Below are positions 55,094 through 63,880 of a DNA stretch of 64,000 nucleotides, piece after piece. The stretch is taken from the NCBI RefSeq assembly GCF_014841125.1, contig NZ_JACYTQ010000012.1:37951-101950 (forward strand), read 5' to 3'. The notes beneath the pieces are model-generated. The model saw only the letters and a list, made by a program, of their open reading frames with translations, ran no database searches and had not been told where the DNA came from. Both the position numbers and the translations under genes were made by a program. The stretch's first letter is position 1. Every line of letters starts with the position of its first letter. This DNA comes from Echinicola arenosa (lineage in GTDB: Bacteria; Bacteroidota; Bacteroidia; Cytophagales; Cyclobacteriaceae).

Positions 55094-56137
55094 ATGAATT
55101 CCAAACTCAACTTTTTAAAATATCAAAAATGGCGTTGGCTTTTAGCCATTGGCCTTGGAATACTGGCTATTTTAATTTTGTACCTCTTGACAGGAAATGA
55201 ATTTGCTACGGCAGTTTTATGGATTGGGATTGTATTGGCCTTATTGATTCTGGGCAATATGCAAATTCACAAAAAGCTAGATCAATTTCATCCTTGGACT
55301 AAATTCCCTTTAAGACGATTTATTGCCCAATTTGCACTTAGCGCCATCTATTCATTGACCTGCATAAACCTTTGCTATTACTTTCTTAAAACGCTATTTA
55401 TTGGGCTCCCACCGGATTGGGAGCAAGTCATGGTGCTGAATATTTACGGTCTACTATTTTTTATCCCTGTAATGTCCATCAACTTTGGTATTTTCTTTAT
55501 GCAAAGATGGAAAAAGGCAGTAGTAAAATCTGAAAAGCTTCAGGCAGAAAACCTGAAAAGTACGCTGGAGTCCCTAAAAACACATATTGATCCCCACTTT
55601 CTTTTCAATAACCTCAATGTGCTCTCCTCACTTATGGACAAGGACATCTCTGATGCGCAGAGATTTTTAGGCAAATTTGCAGATGTTTATCGCTACGTTT
55701 TACAGCATAGAAATGAAGAGTTGGTAGAGCTTGAAACAGAATTGGCCTTTATTCGATCATACATTTACCTTTTCCAGCAACGGCTTAATCGACAGTTAAA
55801 AATTACAATTGACGTTTCCCCTCTTCGCAAGACCTACTATCTCCCACCCCTATCGGTTCAGATGTTGGTGGAAAATGCCATCAAACACAATGTAGCAACT
55901 GTATCAAAGCCTTTGTATATAGACATATTCTTGGAAACCGAAACCTATATTGTGGTAAAAAATGCCTATCAACCTAAAGACCCTGGCTTTGCCGAACTAC
56001 CCAAGACCGGACTAATGAATATTCAAAAAAGATTTGCTTATTTTTCCAATCAGGAAATACAAATCAATAAAAGTGATACTGAATTTGTCGTTAAGCTTCC
56101 ACTGCTGGAACTGGAAAATGAAAGCGGTAATAATTGA
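55094..56137 (+). CDS. LytS/YehU-type sensor histidine kinase
   Basis: 347 residues. Four hydrophobic spans (about 15-33, 38-55, 75-97 and 112-136) make a membrane sensor without a large periplasmic domain. The His_kinase domain (PF06580) follows, with the phospho-accepting His168 in H-I-D-P-H-F-L-F-N-N-L-N. The ATP-binding N-box is V-E-N-A-I-K-H-N, with a late G-L-M-N-I-Q-K-R-F. It phosphorylates the LytTR regulator encoded 40 bases downstream. The lack of a sensor domain in the periplasm fits the idea that a separate secreted protein (53768) supplies the input, but that is inference. Confidence 0.93.
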   Translation: MNSKLNFLKYQKWRWLLAIGLGILAILILYLLTGNEFATAVLWIGIVLALLILGNMQIHKKLDQFHPWTKFPLRRFIAQFALSAIYSLTCINLCYYFLKTLFIGLPPDWEQVMVLNIYGLLFFIPVMSINFGIFFMQRWKKAVVKSEKLQAENLKSTLESLKTHIDPHFLFNNLNVLSSLMDKDISDAQRFLGKFADVYRYVLQHRNEELVELETELAFIRSYIYLFQQRLNRQLKITIDVSPLRKTYYLPPLSVQMLVENAIKHNVATVSKPLYIDIFLETETYIVVKNAYQPKDPGFAELPKTGLMNIQKRFAYFSNQEIQINKSDTEFVVKLPLLELENESGNN

Positions 56138-56177
56138 AAGTAATTCACTTCAAACCATTAAACTTTAAAGCTATACC

Positions 56178-56945
56178 ATGAATGTCCTGATCATTGAAGA
56201 CGAAAACTTGGCAGCCGAAAAACTGGAACAAATGCTAAAAAAGTATGACAGCAAGCTCCATGTCTTGGCCAACCTGACTTCTGTCCAGGAAACAGTTGAT
56301 TGGCTCCGGGAAAAGCCATCTCCTGATCTGATCATGATGGATATCCGCATAGATGATGGCCTCTGTTTCGAAATCTTCCAACAGATAGAAGTTAGCAGCC
56401 CTGTAATTTTTACAACCGCCTATGACCAATATGCCATTAAGGCATTTGAAGTACATAGCATTGACTACTTACTCAAGCCCATTCAATATGAAAAGCTTGT
56501 CCAAAGCATGGAAAAACTAAAAAGGCTTCAGTCAGGCTTTCAAAGGGAGCCTAATGGATTGAATGTGGATCAGATTTTATCTGCAATCCAAGAAAATCAA
56601 ACCGCTTACAAAAGCAGGTTTTTAGTAAAAGCAGGCACCAAAATAAAATCCATTAAAACCGAACAAATCGCCTATATTTATACGGAACGAAAACTCAACT
56701 TACTCGTGACCAACAAAGGGGACAAATATCCTTTGGACCAATCCCTGGACGATTTAATCCAAGTGCTGGACCCTCAACTTTTCTTCAGGGCCAATAGGCA
56801 GCTCATCCTTCACATAGATGCCGTTTCCGAAATACATCCTTACTTTAAAGGCAGGGTGAAACTCCAAGTATCTCCAGATTTGGATTCGGAGATTATCATC
56901 AGCAGTGAAAAGACACCTCTCTTCAAAGCATGGTTAGACCAATAA
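56178..56945 (+). CDS. LytTR-family response regulator
   Basis: 255 residues. The N-terminal receiver (about 1-118) has the acidic pair E7-D8, phospho-acceptor Asp55 (L-I-M-M-D-I-R) and L-L-K-P-I. The LytTR DNA-binding domain (about 148-252) shows F-L-V-K-A-G-T-K-I-K-S-I, then A-Y-I-Y-T-E-R-K and F-F-R-A-N-R-Q. This is the usual partner of a LytS-type kinase and binds direct-repeat sites as a dimer. Targets are unknown; the downstream operon at 57538-63848 is a candidate because it lies next to it on the same strand. Confidence 0.95.
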   Translation: MNVLIIEDENLAAEKLEQMLKKYDSKLHVLANLTSVQETVDWLREKPSPDLIMMDIRIDDGLCFEIFQQIEVSSPVIFTTAYDQYAIKAFEVHSIDYLLKPIQYEKLVQSMEKLKRLQSGFQREPNGLNVDQILSAIQENQTAYKSRFLVKAGTKIKSIKTEQIAYIYTERKLNLLVTNKGDKYPLDQSLDDLIQVLDPQLFFRANRQLILHIDAVSEIHPYFKGRVKLQVSPDLDSEIIISSEKTPLFKAWLDQ

Positions 56946-57537
56946 GCCTCTCCTATATTAACAATCCTGAAAAATCCCAATTAAATAAAGTGCTATTTAT
57001 TGACTGTTTAGCTTTTATAGTGTTTGGCCCTCCTCTTCTCAACTCACCTCAAAAGACCCATAACATGAAAAAGCGTTTCAGTCAACCTCCCAAAAGTTAC
57101 TAGATGAAGCTTGGGGAAAGCACGAACTATCGTATCCAGAACAGAAAACCCAAAAAAGCCATAAGTACCACGATCAATTTCTAAAGTTTTACTGCTCGTT
57201 GATATTTCTGCATTTTCTGAAGCTGAGGAAAATGGAATCTGCTTTATCCAAAATAGGTGGCTTGCAAAAATCAAATATTAATTGTTTGTTGAACAAGCCT
57301 AAGAGGCTTGACTTTTATAGGCTTTGGGTGAAAAATAAAAATCCACCAAAACTAATTTTTTAAAATTTTAAATGAGCACTTTGTAAATCCGCAGAATTTA
57401 CTTTCAACAAACCGTATTCAACATCCTTTTATTTAACCATCCAATCTAAAATTATCACAAACCATCCATCAAATTCTATCTTTAATTAAAGGACTTCTAC
57501 TTCTTTCATAGTCAATTATTACATATTTTGCTTGACT
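56946..57537. other. Intergenic region between the LytTR regulator and the TonB receptor operon
   Basis: 592 bases without a supportable gene. A short inverted repeat at 57294-57310 (CAAGCCT, AAG, AGGCTTG) followed by ACTTTTAT may be a weak terminator for the regulator operon. The right third is very AT-rich and should carry the promoter of the next operon. An open frame on the minus strand (57044-57274) has no recognisable features. Confidence 0.45.
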
Positions 57538-58269
57538 ATGAAACACTTTTATAAGTACACTTTATTGATGTGCTGTCAATTCTCTGCCCTATATTGTTTT
57601 GGTCAATTAGATGGCACAAACTACCCCCAACTTGAGGAAGTTTATAATAAAATAATTCCTTACCCGCAAGAAGTCTCGTCTGGTGGACAGTATGCATCCG
57701 GAAAGTCCTTTCACATTGAAGGCACTCCGTATATCAGCTCCCAAGACTTTGTCTATGGTGAAATAACTATTAATGGTCAAAGATTCGAACATATCATTTT
57801 AAATTATGATGTGGAAAGCGACCAATTGGTCACTTATCACCCAAACACCTACCAAAGAATCATTTTAGATGCCAAAAAAGTCCAGTCCTTTACGATGGAA
57901 AATAACAGGTCTTTTGCATCTCTTGATGCAAATCCAGGATATATATGGCATCGAAATGGTTATTATGAGGTTTTATGGGATGACGAAATCTGCTTTTTGG
58001 CCAAGCATTATAAAATTTCCAAGATCAAAAAAGACTTTGGTGCAGACAACAAACAGTTTGAATTTGAACACCATCAACATTATTTTATTCGAAAAGGAGA
58101 TCAGATACATCGAATAAATACCAAGAAAGATGTCGCAGAAGTTCTAGGAATGCCTAAAAAAGAAATCAAAAGAATCATCCGGGAAAAAGGGCTACAGTAC
58201 AAAAAAAACACTCCAGAATGCTTGGTGGCCATAGCTGATTTTTACACCAACAAATTCAACAAAAATTAA
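57538..58269 (+). CDS. Secreted protein of unknown function, first gene of the TonB receptor operon
   Basis: ATG 57538 is preferred over the TTG six bases upstream; it gives 243 residues. A signal peptide (about 1-23, ending C-F-G-Q) precedes a mixed alpha/beta body with Y-H-P-N-T-Y-Q-R-I-I-L-D-A and Y-Y-E-V-L-W-D-D-E-I. The C-terminal part (about 200-225) reads D-V-A-E-V-L-G-M-P-K-K-E-I-K-R-I-I, which superficially resembles a helix-turn-helix. In an exported protein it is more likely just a helical hairpin. The stop is 2 bases before the next start, so translation of the receptor is probably coupled to it. Family not recognised. Confidence 0.75.
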   Translation: MKHFYKYTLLMCCQFSALYCFGQLDGTNYPQLEEVYNKIIPYPQEVSSGGQYASGKSFHIEGTPYISSQDFVYGEITINGQRFEHIILNYDVESDQLVTYHPNTYQRIILDAKKVQSFTMENNRSFASLDANPGYIWHRNGYYEVLWDDEICFLAKHYKISKIKKDFGADNKQFEFEHHQHYFIRKGDQIHRINTKKDVAEVLGMPKKEIKRIIREKGLQYKKNTPECLVAIADFYTNKFNKN

Positions 58270-58271
58270 TC

Positions 58272-61028
58272 ATGAAACGATATTTACGACTCATTTTGTT
58301 GGTCTACTTTTCTTTGGTTTCTCTTCTTTCTCAAGCACAAGACCAAAAACCAGAAAAGATCACTGGACTTTTTCCTGGCATTAGCTTTTCTCGCTTTGTC
58401 AATGCCGTAGAAGATGAAACAGGCTATCGCTTTTATTTCAAAAAAGAAGATGTTGATCAAGTAATAGTTAGTGCAAGCGCCAGTGAAAATGAACTTTCAG
58501 ATTTACTGGATCTTATATTTGACAAAACCGATTTAAAGTACACCATCGATGCCAATAAGCGTGTTTTCATCCACCGAAAGGATCATTTCCCAACCGCTCT
58601 ATCATCAAGCTATTTCCAGAGTCAAAATCCTGAAGACAGCCTAAATTTCGTAAATGATGAGCGCTATCTGGACAGGGCTTACGCCAATAATAAGCTTTGG
58701 GTCATTGGAGAAAAATCTTCAAGTGATCAAGTAGCTACTGCTACTTTGACCGGAAAAATAATAGGACTTAAGTCAGGCGAACCTGTATTTGGAGCGGTGG
58801 TCTTTGAACGAAAGGATTTTACAAGAGCTGTTACCGATGAAAATGGAAGGTTCAGCATTACTTTGCCCAAAGGCCGCCATACCATCTTCATCCAACACCT
58901 TGGCCAGTTTCAGGAGCAAAGACAAATCGATCTAAAAGGAAATGGCTCGCTTAACTTACAGATTGATGAAAGTATTGTCTCTTTGGATGAAGTAGTGGTC
59001 AGTTCAGATAGGCTGTCCAATATCAACCGAACAGAAATGGGAGTAGAAGTACTCTCCATTGAGTCTATGAAAAAACTTCCATCTGTAATGGGAGAAGTTG
59101 ATGTAATCAAAAGCATCCTCACCCTTCCAGGTGTCAAGACCGTTGGGGAATCCAGTGTTGGCTTCAATGTTCGGGGTGGTGCAGCAGACCAAAACCTGAT
59201 CCTGCTTAACCAATCCACGATTTACAATCCCTCCCACCTTTTCGGCTTCTTTTCTTCCTTCAATGGGGACATGGTGGACCAGGTGGAGCTACACAAAGCC
59301 GGAATGCCCGCCAAATATGGAGGAAGACTTTCCTCAGTATTGGATGTGGAAGGCCAATTTGGCAATCAGGAAAAATTGCATGGAAAAGGCGGTATCGGCT
59401 TGATGACAAGTAGGCTTACCTTGGATGGACCTATAGGTGAAAACACTACTTTCTTGGCCAGTGGCAGAACCACCTACAGCAACTGGCTATTGGATATGGT
59501 AAATGAACGATCTGACTTAAATGCAGCAGGAGCATCATTTTATGACCTTAACCTCAATGTCAAACATTATTTTAATGACAAAAATGAATTGAGTCTTTCT
59601 TCTTATTGGAGCCAGGACGAATTCAATTTTGAAGAGGATACTTTGTTCAATTACAGTAACAGAAACTTCAACCTCAACTGGACCCATTATTACAATGATC
59701 AACTTGAAAGCAACATTATCCTAGGTTATGATCATTATCAATTTGGCATTGAAGGATCTGAAAATGAACTGAATGCATTTGACTTCGGCTTTGACATCAA
59801 CCAGTTGAACCTCAAGGCCCACTTTGATTATGAATACAATGACAAGCATACCCTTCAATTTGGCATGGACAACATTTTCTATAGGTTGAATCCAGGAGAA
59901 ATGCAGCCAAAAAATGAATCGTCCATCATCATCCCCACGATTGTCAACGAAGAAAGAGCATTGGAAACTGCTTTGTTTATCGGTGATCGATTTGAAATCA
60001 ATGACAAACTTACAGCAGATTATGGAGTGAGGTATGTCCTCTACTATTTCCTCGGTCCAAATCAAATGAATGAATATGCGCCTGACCTCCCCAAAAGTGA
60101 TGCGACAGTGATTGGGCAAAATAGTTTTGATAAAAATGAAGTTATACAAACTTATTCAGCACCTGAATTCAGGGTTTCTGCCAGGTATATCATCGATAAC
60201 TTCACTTCGGTCAAGGCAGGTTTCCATACCAATAGACAGTATATCCACTTATTATCCAACACCTCAGCAGCCACTCCTACTGACACCTGGAAGCTAAGTG
60301 ATCCATTTATCAAGCCACAACAAGGCAATCAAATATCCCTAGGCTTTTATAAAAACCTTCAACAGGGACTGATAGAAACTTCCGTAGAAGTCTATTATAG
60401 AGACCTAAAAAACCTGATTGACTATAGAAGTGGTGCTGAGTTATTGCTGAACAACGAAATCGAGCAAGATGTCCTCAACACGGATGGAAGGGCTTATGGA
60501 GCTGAGTTTATGATCAAAAAGCCAACCGGAAAATTAAGCGGCTGGTTGAGCTATACTTATTCTCGTTCACAGCTGATGACTTCATCCGGTGAGCTTGCAG
60601 AGCAGGTAAACAATGGGAGCTGGTATCCGAGTAACTTTGACCAACCTCATGATGTCATGTTAGTGGCCAACTATGAATTATCCAAACGCGCCAATGTTTC
60701 TGTCAATACCAATTACAGCACTGGCCGCCCCGTAACACTCCCAGTGGCCAAATTCAATTACAATGGATCTGAGCAAGTGTATTTCTCTGATAGGAATGCC
60801 TACAGAATTCCTGATTACTTCAGGGTAGACCTTTCCCTTAACTTGGAAGGAAACCACAAAATAGAAAAACTGGCCCATGCCTCTTGGTCTTTGGGAGTTT
60901 ACAACTTGTTGGGAAGAAGCAACCCCTATTCGGTTTATTATACCCCCGTCAATGGCATATTACAAGGGTATAAATTATCCATCTTTGCCAACCCGATTCC
61001 ATTTATTACCTACAATTTCAAATTCTGA
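58272..61028 (+). CDS. TonB-dependent receptor with STN and carboxypeptidase-like domains, not SusC-type
   Basis: 918 residues with a signal peptide (about 1-22). An STN-like domain (about 33-102, I-S-F-S-R-F-V-N-A-V-E-D-E-T-G-Y) and a carboxypeptidase-like domain (about 158-237) lead to the plug (about 245-360, L-P-S-V-M-G-E-V-D-V-I-K-S-I, V-R-G-G-A-A-D-Q-N-L-I-L-L-N). A barrel follows and ends I-T-Y-N-F-K-F. The plug lacks the SusC-specific blocks, there is no SusD gene, and the size is below SusC. The STN domain usually talks to FecR, but neither fecR nor an ECF sigma gene is adjacent. It is directly followed by a DUF4249 gene, a recurring partner of this receptor type. Substrate unknown. 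Confidence 0.9.
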   Translation: MKRYLRLILLVYFSLVSLLSQAQDQKPEKITGLFPGISFSRFVNAVEDETGYRFYFKKEDVDQVIVSASASENELSDLLDLIFDKTDLKYTIDANKRVFIHRKDHFPTALSSSYFQSQNPEDSLNFVNDERYLDRAYANNKLWVIGEKSSSDQVATATLTGKIIGLKSGEPVFGAVVFERKDFTRAVTDENGRFSITLPKGRHTIFIQHLGQFQEQRQIDLKGNGSLNLQIDESIVSLDEVVVSSDRLSNINRTEMGVEVLSIESMKKLPSVMGEVDVIKSILTLPGVKTVGESSVGFNVRGGAADQNLILLNQSTIYNPSHLFGFFSSFNGDMVDQVELHKAGMPAKYGGRLSSVLDVEGQFGNQEKLHGKGGIGLMTSRLTLDGPIGENTTFLASGRTTYSNWLLDMVNERSDLNAAGASFYDLNLNVKHYFNDKNELSLSSYWSQDEFNFEEDTLFNYSNRNFNLNWTHYYNDQLESNIILGYDHYQFGIEGSENELNAFDFGFDINQLNLKAHFDYEYNDKHTLQFGMDNIFYRLNPGEMQPKNESSIIIPTIVNEERALETALFIGDRFEINDKLTADYGVRYVLYYFLGPNQMNEYAPDLPKSDATVIGQNSFDKNEVIQTYSAPEFRVSARYIIDNFTSVKAGFHTNRQYIHLLSNTSAATPTDTWKLSDPFIKPQQGNQISLGFYKNLQQGLIETSVEVYYRDLKNLIDYRSGAELLLNNEIEQDVLNTDGRAYGAEFMIKKPTGKLSGWLSYTYSRSQLMTSSGELAEQVNNGSWYPSNFDQPHDVMLVANYELSKRANVSVNTNYSTGRPVTLPVAKFNYNGSEQVYFSDRNAYRIPDYFRVDLSLNLEGNHKIEKLAHASWSLGVYNLLGRSNPYSVYYTPVNGILQGYKLSIFANPIPFITYNFKF

Positions 61029-62191
61029 TGATCATGAGTTTAAGACAAATCATACTTGCTGCCATATTGACGAACTGGATAATGGTGAGCTGCAGGGAGC
61101 CCTATGATCCTCAAATTGACCAACAAGATTTAGGTATTTTGGTGGTGGAAGGACATATAGAAACTGGCGAATATCCTTCTATCATCAAACTAAGCACCAC
61201 ATCAACCTTAAGTGGAGAAACCAATGGCCCAAGCACCATTTCCAATGCCGAAGTATATATCGAGAGCCAATCAGGAGAAGTCTTTTCACTTCCCCTTACC
61301 GGAGAAGGTGTGTACAGTGCTGAGCACAATTTAAGCCTTAATCAAGATTACAGACTTCATATTGAACTACCTGACAAGGGCATTTACCAAAGCGAGTGGA
61401 TGACTCCTATCAACACACCTGTCATCGAAGACATAGGTATTACAGGGGGCAATTATGAGGATGTTGAAGTTAACGTCTCTACCCATGGAAATGAGGAAGC
61501 TGAATTTTTCGTTTGGGAGTATGAGGAAACCTGGATATTCTTTCCTGAGATCATCTCATTTTTAAGATACGATGAAAGCCTTGATTCCATCGTCTATCGC
61601 ATCAATCCAGAGGACAGAATTGACAGGTGCTGGAAAAATGAATATTCTGATAAAGTAAATGTAGAATCCTCCTCTCAGTATCAGGATGATTACATTTTCC
61701 AGAAACACATTCAGACTATTCCTTACGGATCGGAAAAGTTTTCCCAGAGATATTCTATTCTGGTTTATCAAAGGGCAGTCACGAAGGATGCCTATGACTT
61801 CTATGAGATTCTTCGCAAAAACTCGGACGACACAGGAGATATCTTCAGTCCCCTTCCCTCCAATATCGGTACCAACGTTTTTCACCAAAGCGATGAAAAC
61901 CTGAAGGCAATAGGTTTTGTTACAGCTGGTTCCTCGACCAGAAAAAGAGCTTTCTTTGATAGAAGTGAAGTAGGAACTTGGTTGGTTGACATCCCCTATT
62001 ATGCGGGTTGTGAGATCTATTATGATACAATCCCACCCAATGAAGTAGGTGAGCGATTTAACAATAATATTGATGTTCCCGCCATGATCGTTGATGGTGG
62101 TCCAACAGGCATCTTGGGCTATAGAGGTGCAAGCCGGAAATGTACAGATTGTAGGTTGAGAGGTACTAATGTCCGTCCTGATTTTTGGTGA
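61028..62191 (+). CDS. DUF4249 lipoprotein
   Basis: 387 residues. The start overlaps the receptor stop as ATGA at 61028, so translation is coupled; a second ATG is six bases on. A lipobox places the lipid on Cys22 (I-M-V-S-C-R-E-P-Y). The body has the DUF4249 layout: a short Ig-like N-terminal part (V-V-E-G-H-I-E-T-G, then Y-R-L-H-I-E-L), a central region and a C-terminal C-x-D-C-R segment (K-C-T-D-C-R-L-R-G-T-N, then P-D-F-W). DUF4249 proteins are of unknown function and commonly adjoin TonB receptors. It may take the SusD-like surface role here (inference). Confidence 0.9.
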   Translation: MIMSLRQIILAAILTNWIMVSCREPYDPQIDQQDLGILVVEGHIETGEYPSIIKLSTTSTLSGETNGPSTISNAEVYIESQSGEVFSLPLTGEGVYSAEHNLSLNQDYRLHIELPDKGIYQSEWMTPINTPVIEDIGITGGNYEDVEVNVSTHGNEEAEFFVWEYEETWIFFPEIISFLRYDESLDSIVYRINPEDRIDRCWKNEYSDKVNVESSSQYQDDYIFQKHIQTIPYGSEKFSQRYSILVYQRAVTKDAYDFYEILRKNSDDTGDIFSPLPSNIGTNVFHQSDENLKAIGFVTAGSSTRKRAFFDRSEVGTWLVDIPYYAGCEIYYDTIPPNEVGERFNNNIDVPAMIVDGGPTGILGYRGASRKCTDCRLRGTNVRPDFW

Positions 62192-62207
62192 AATTAAGTA
62201 AAGAAAA

Positions 62208-63848
62208 ATGAGAATTCTATTATCAGTATTAATACTTTTATTGGCTCTAAACACTTCACTTCTGGCACAGACGCCAAAAGAATTATCTTGGCCTCAAGAA
62301 AAAGTAAGCGTCCATATCAGTAAAAACATTGCTGTTGTGGGTGAGTCTGTTCCTCTCTCAGTGAAAATAAGAATGGAAGGTCAGCCAAGTCCTTCACAAT
62401 TTGCTTATGTGGATTTGATCAGCCGAAATGGTGAACGCGTATCTGGCTCCATCATTCCCTTAACCAAAGGAGCAGCCAATGCTTATGTGCAAGTTCCTGA
62501 AAATATCCCTACGGATCATTACCTCCTTAGGCTTTATACCCGGTTAGCAGCAAGCTTAGCAGATGATTCCCAGTACCACCATGAATTGATCACGGTTATC
62601 AATCCTGAGATCCCGCCTGCCCAAATTCCAAAGCCATCCAACTCCCAATGGGTGCCAAACAAAAGCACCTCCACTATCAAAATTCATAAAAACAAAGAGC
62701 AGTTGATTAGGGAAGAATTAGGAGAAATCATGATAGAGGCTTCACCTGACCAAGAGCTTACGGTCTCCATCAGTAAGAAAAACCCTTTCTTGGAAGCAAT
62801 AGTTTTCACAGGACAAATATCTTCCAAAAAAGACTCAAGCCAGATCATCCCTGAGCTGAGAGGGCATATAGTAAAAGGGCAACTAATTACCGACAAAATT
62901 GACACGAAAAGACCTTACTTACTTTCTGTACATGGTGACCAATCTTCGCTGTATTTGGGCAAACCAAACAATCAAGGAGAAGTCTATTTTGATCTTGGGG
63001 CCCTGAAAAGTTATAACTTTATGATCCTCCAGTCTGATGCTGATTCTATCCCTTTTAGCATGGACCTTCAGGAACCTTTTGCCCCCTCGCCTAAAGGGGA
63101 CTTATTACTGTTCCCTGCTGTCAACATCTCGGAGGAAAATAAAGAAATGCTGGATGATCTCGTTTTGAGCTATTCCACGACCGACTATTTCTACGCACCT
63201 CAAAAGGCTCCCACTATTCCTATTGTCACCGGATTTGATGCAGACCGTGCTTATAATTTGGATGAATACAACCGCTTTGAATCGCTTGCAACAACGCTTA
63301 AAGAATATATCCCAACGGTTTTGGTCAGGAAAGAAAAAGGGGAATTCCATTTCAAATTATCCAATTTTCCAGAGGATAATGTTTTCCAAAATAACCCTTT
63401 GATGCTGATTGATGGAATGCCTGTTTTTGACAGTGATGCAATTGGTAACTTTAGCCCGGATAATATCAAAAGAATCGAGGTGATCAACAGAAAATTCTTC
63501 ATCCTGGACAATGCCTTTGAAGGAGTATTAAATTTCACTTCCTATGAAAATGATTTTGGTGGTTTTCCAATTCCTAAAAATGCACTATACCTCGAATACC
63601 CTAAAATCCAAAACCCTATGATATGGAATTTCAATGGCCCTGAAAGCAATAGCAGCCAACGCTTACCTGACTTTAGGACCATTTTTTACTGGGATGACAC
63701 CGTAAAAACAGATAGTAACGGAAAAGCCAAAATAAACTTTAAAACTTCCGAAATAAGTGGTAAGTATGAAATAAAAGTTAGTTATACCAACCCTTCCGGA
63801 GAACTCATCCAAACCGTTTCAAGCTTTATGGTTAAAGACACAAAGTGA
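62208..63848 (+). CDS. Secreted protein with macroglobulin-like ends and a TonB-plug-like segment
   Basis: 546 residues, with a signal peptide (about 1-21). Residues about 30-130 resemble an MG2-type beta-sandwich domain (V-S-V-H-I-S-K-N-I-A-V-V-G-E-S-V-P-L). Residues about 395-447 read like part of a TonB plug (P-L-M-L-I-D-G-M-P-V, S-P-D-N-I-K-R-I-E-V-I, then G-V-L-N-F-T). No barrel follows. The end (about 488-543) is again macroglobulin-like (F-Y-W-D-D-T-V-K-T-D-S-N-G-K-A). Last gene of the operon, 16 bases after DUF4249. The plug-like segment may dock with the receptor; this is inference and function is unknown. Confidence 0.75.
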   Translation: MRILLSVLILLLALNTSLLAQTPKELSWPQEKVSVHISKNIAVVGESVPLSVKIRMEGQPSPSQFAYVDLISRNGERVSGSIIPLTKGAANAYVQVPENIPTDHYLLRLYTRLAASLADDSQYHHELITVINPEIPPAQIPKPSNSQWVPNKSTSTIKIHKNKEQLIREELGEIMIEASPDQELTVSISKKNPFLEAIVFTGQISSKKDSSQIIPELRGHIVKGQLITDKIDTKRPYLLSVHGDQSSLYLGKPNNQGEVYFDLGALKSYNFMILQSDADSIPFSMDLQEPFAPSPKGDLLLFPAVNISEENKEMLDDLVLSYSTTDYFYAPQKAPTIPIVTGFDADRAYNLDEYNRFESLATTLKEYIPTVLVRKEKGEFHFKLSNFPEDNVFQNNPLMLIDGMPVFDSDAIGNFSPDNIKRIEVINRKFFILDNAFEGVLNFTSYENDFGGFPIPKNALYLEYPKIQNPMIWNFNGPESNSSQRLPDFRTIFYWDDTVKTDSNGKAKINFKTSEISGKYEIKVSYTNPSGELIQTVSSFMVKDTK

Positions 63849-63880
63849 TAATTCCATATTTCGGGTTAAAAGAATAGAAA

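Noticed and set aside
57044..57274. 76-codon minus-strand frame in the gap before the TonB receptor operon
   Set aside because: No motif, no membrane or export signal of usual form, no terminator or promoter assignable; could be a decayed remnant but nothing supports it.
58138..58210. Helix-turn-helix-like stretch (D-V-A-E-V-L-G-M-P-K-K-E-I-K) taken as a DNA-binding domain
   Set aside because: The protein has a clear signal peptide and sits in an envelope operon, so a DNA-binding role is unlikely.
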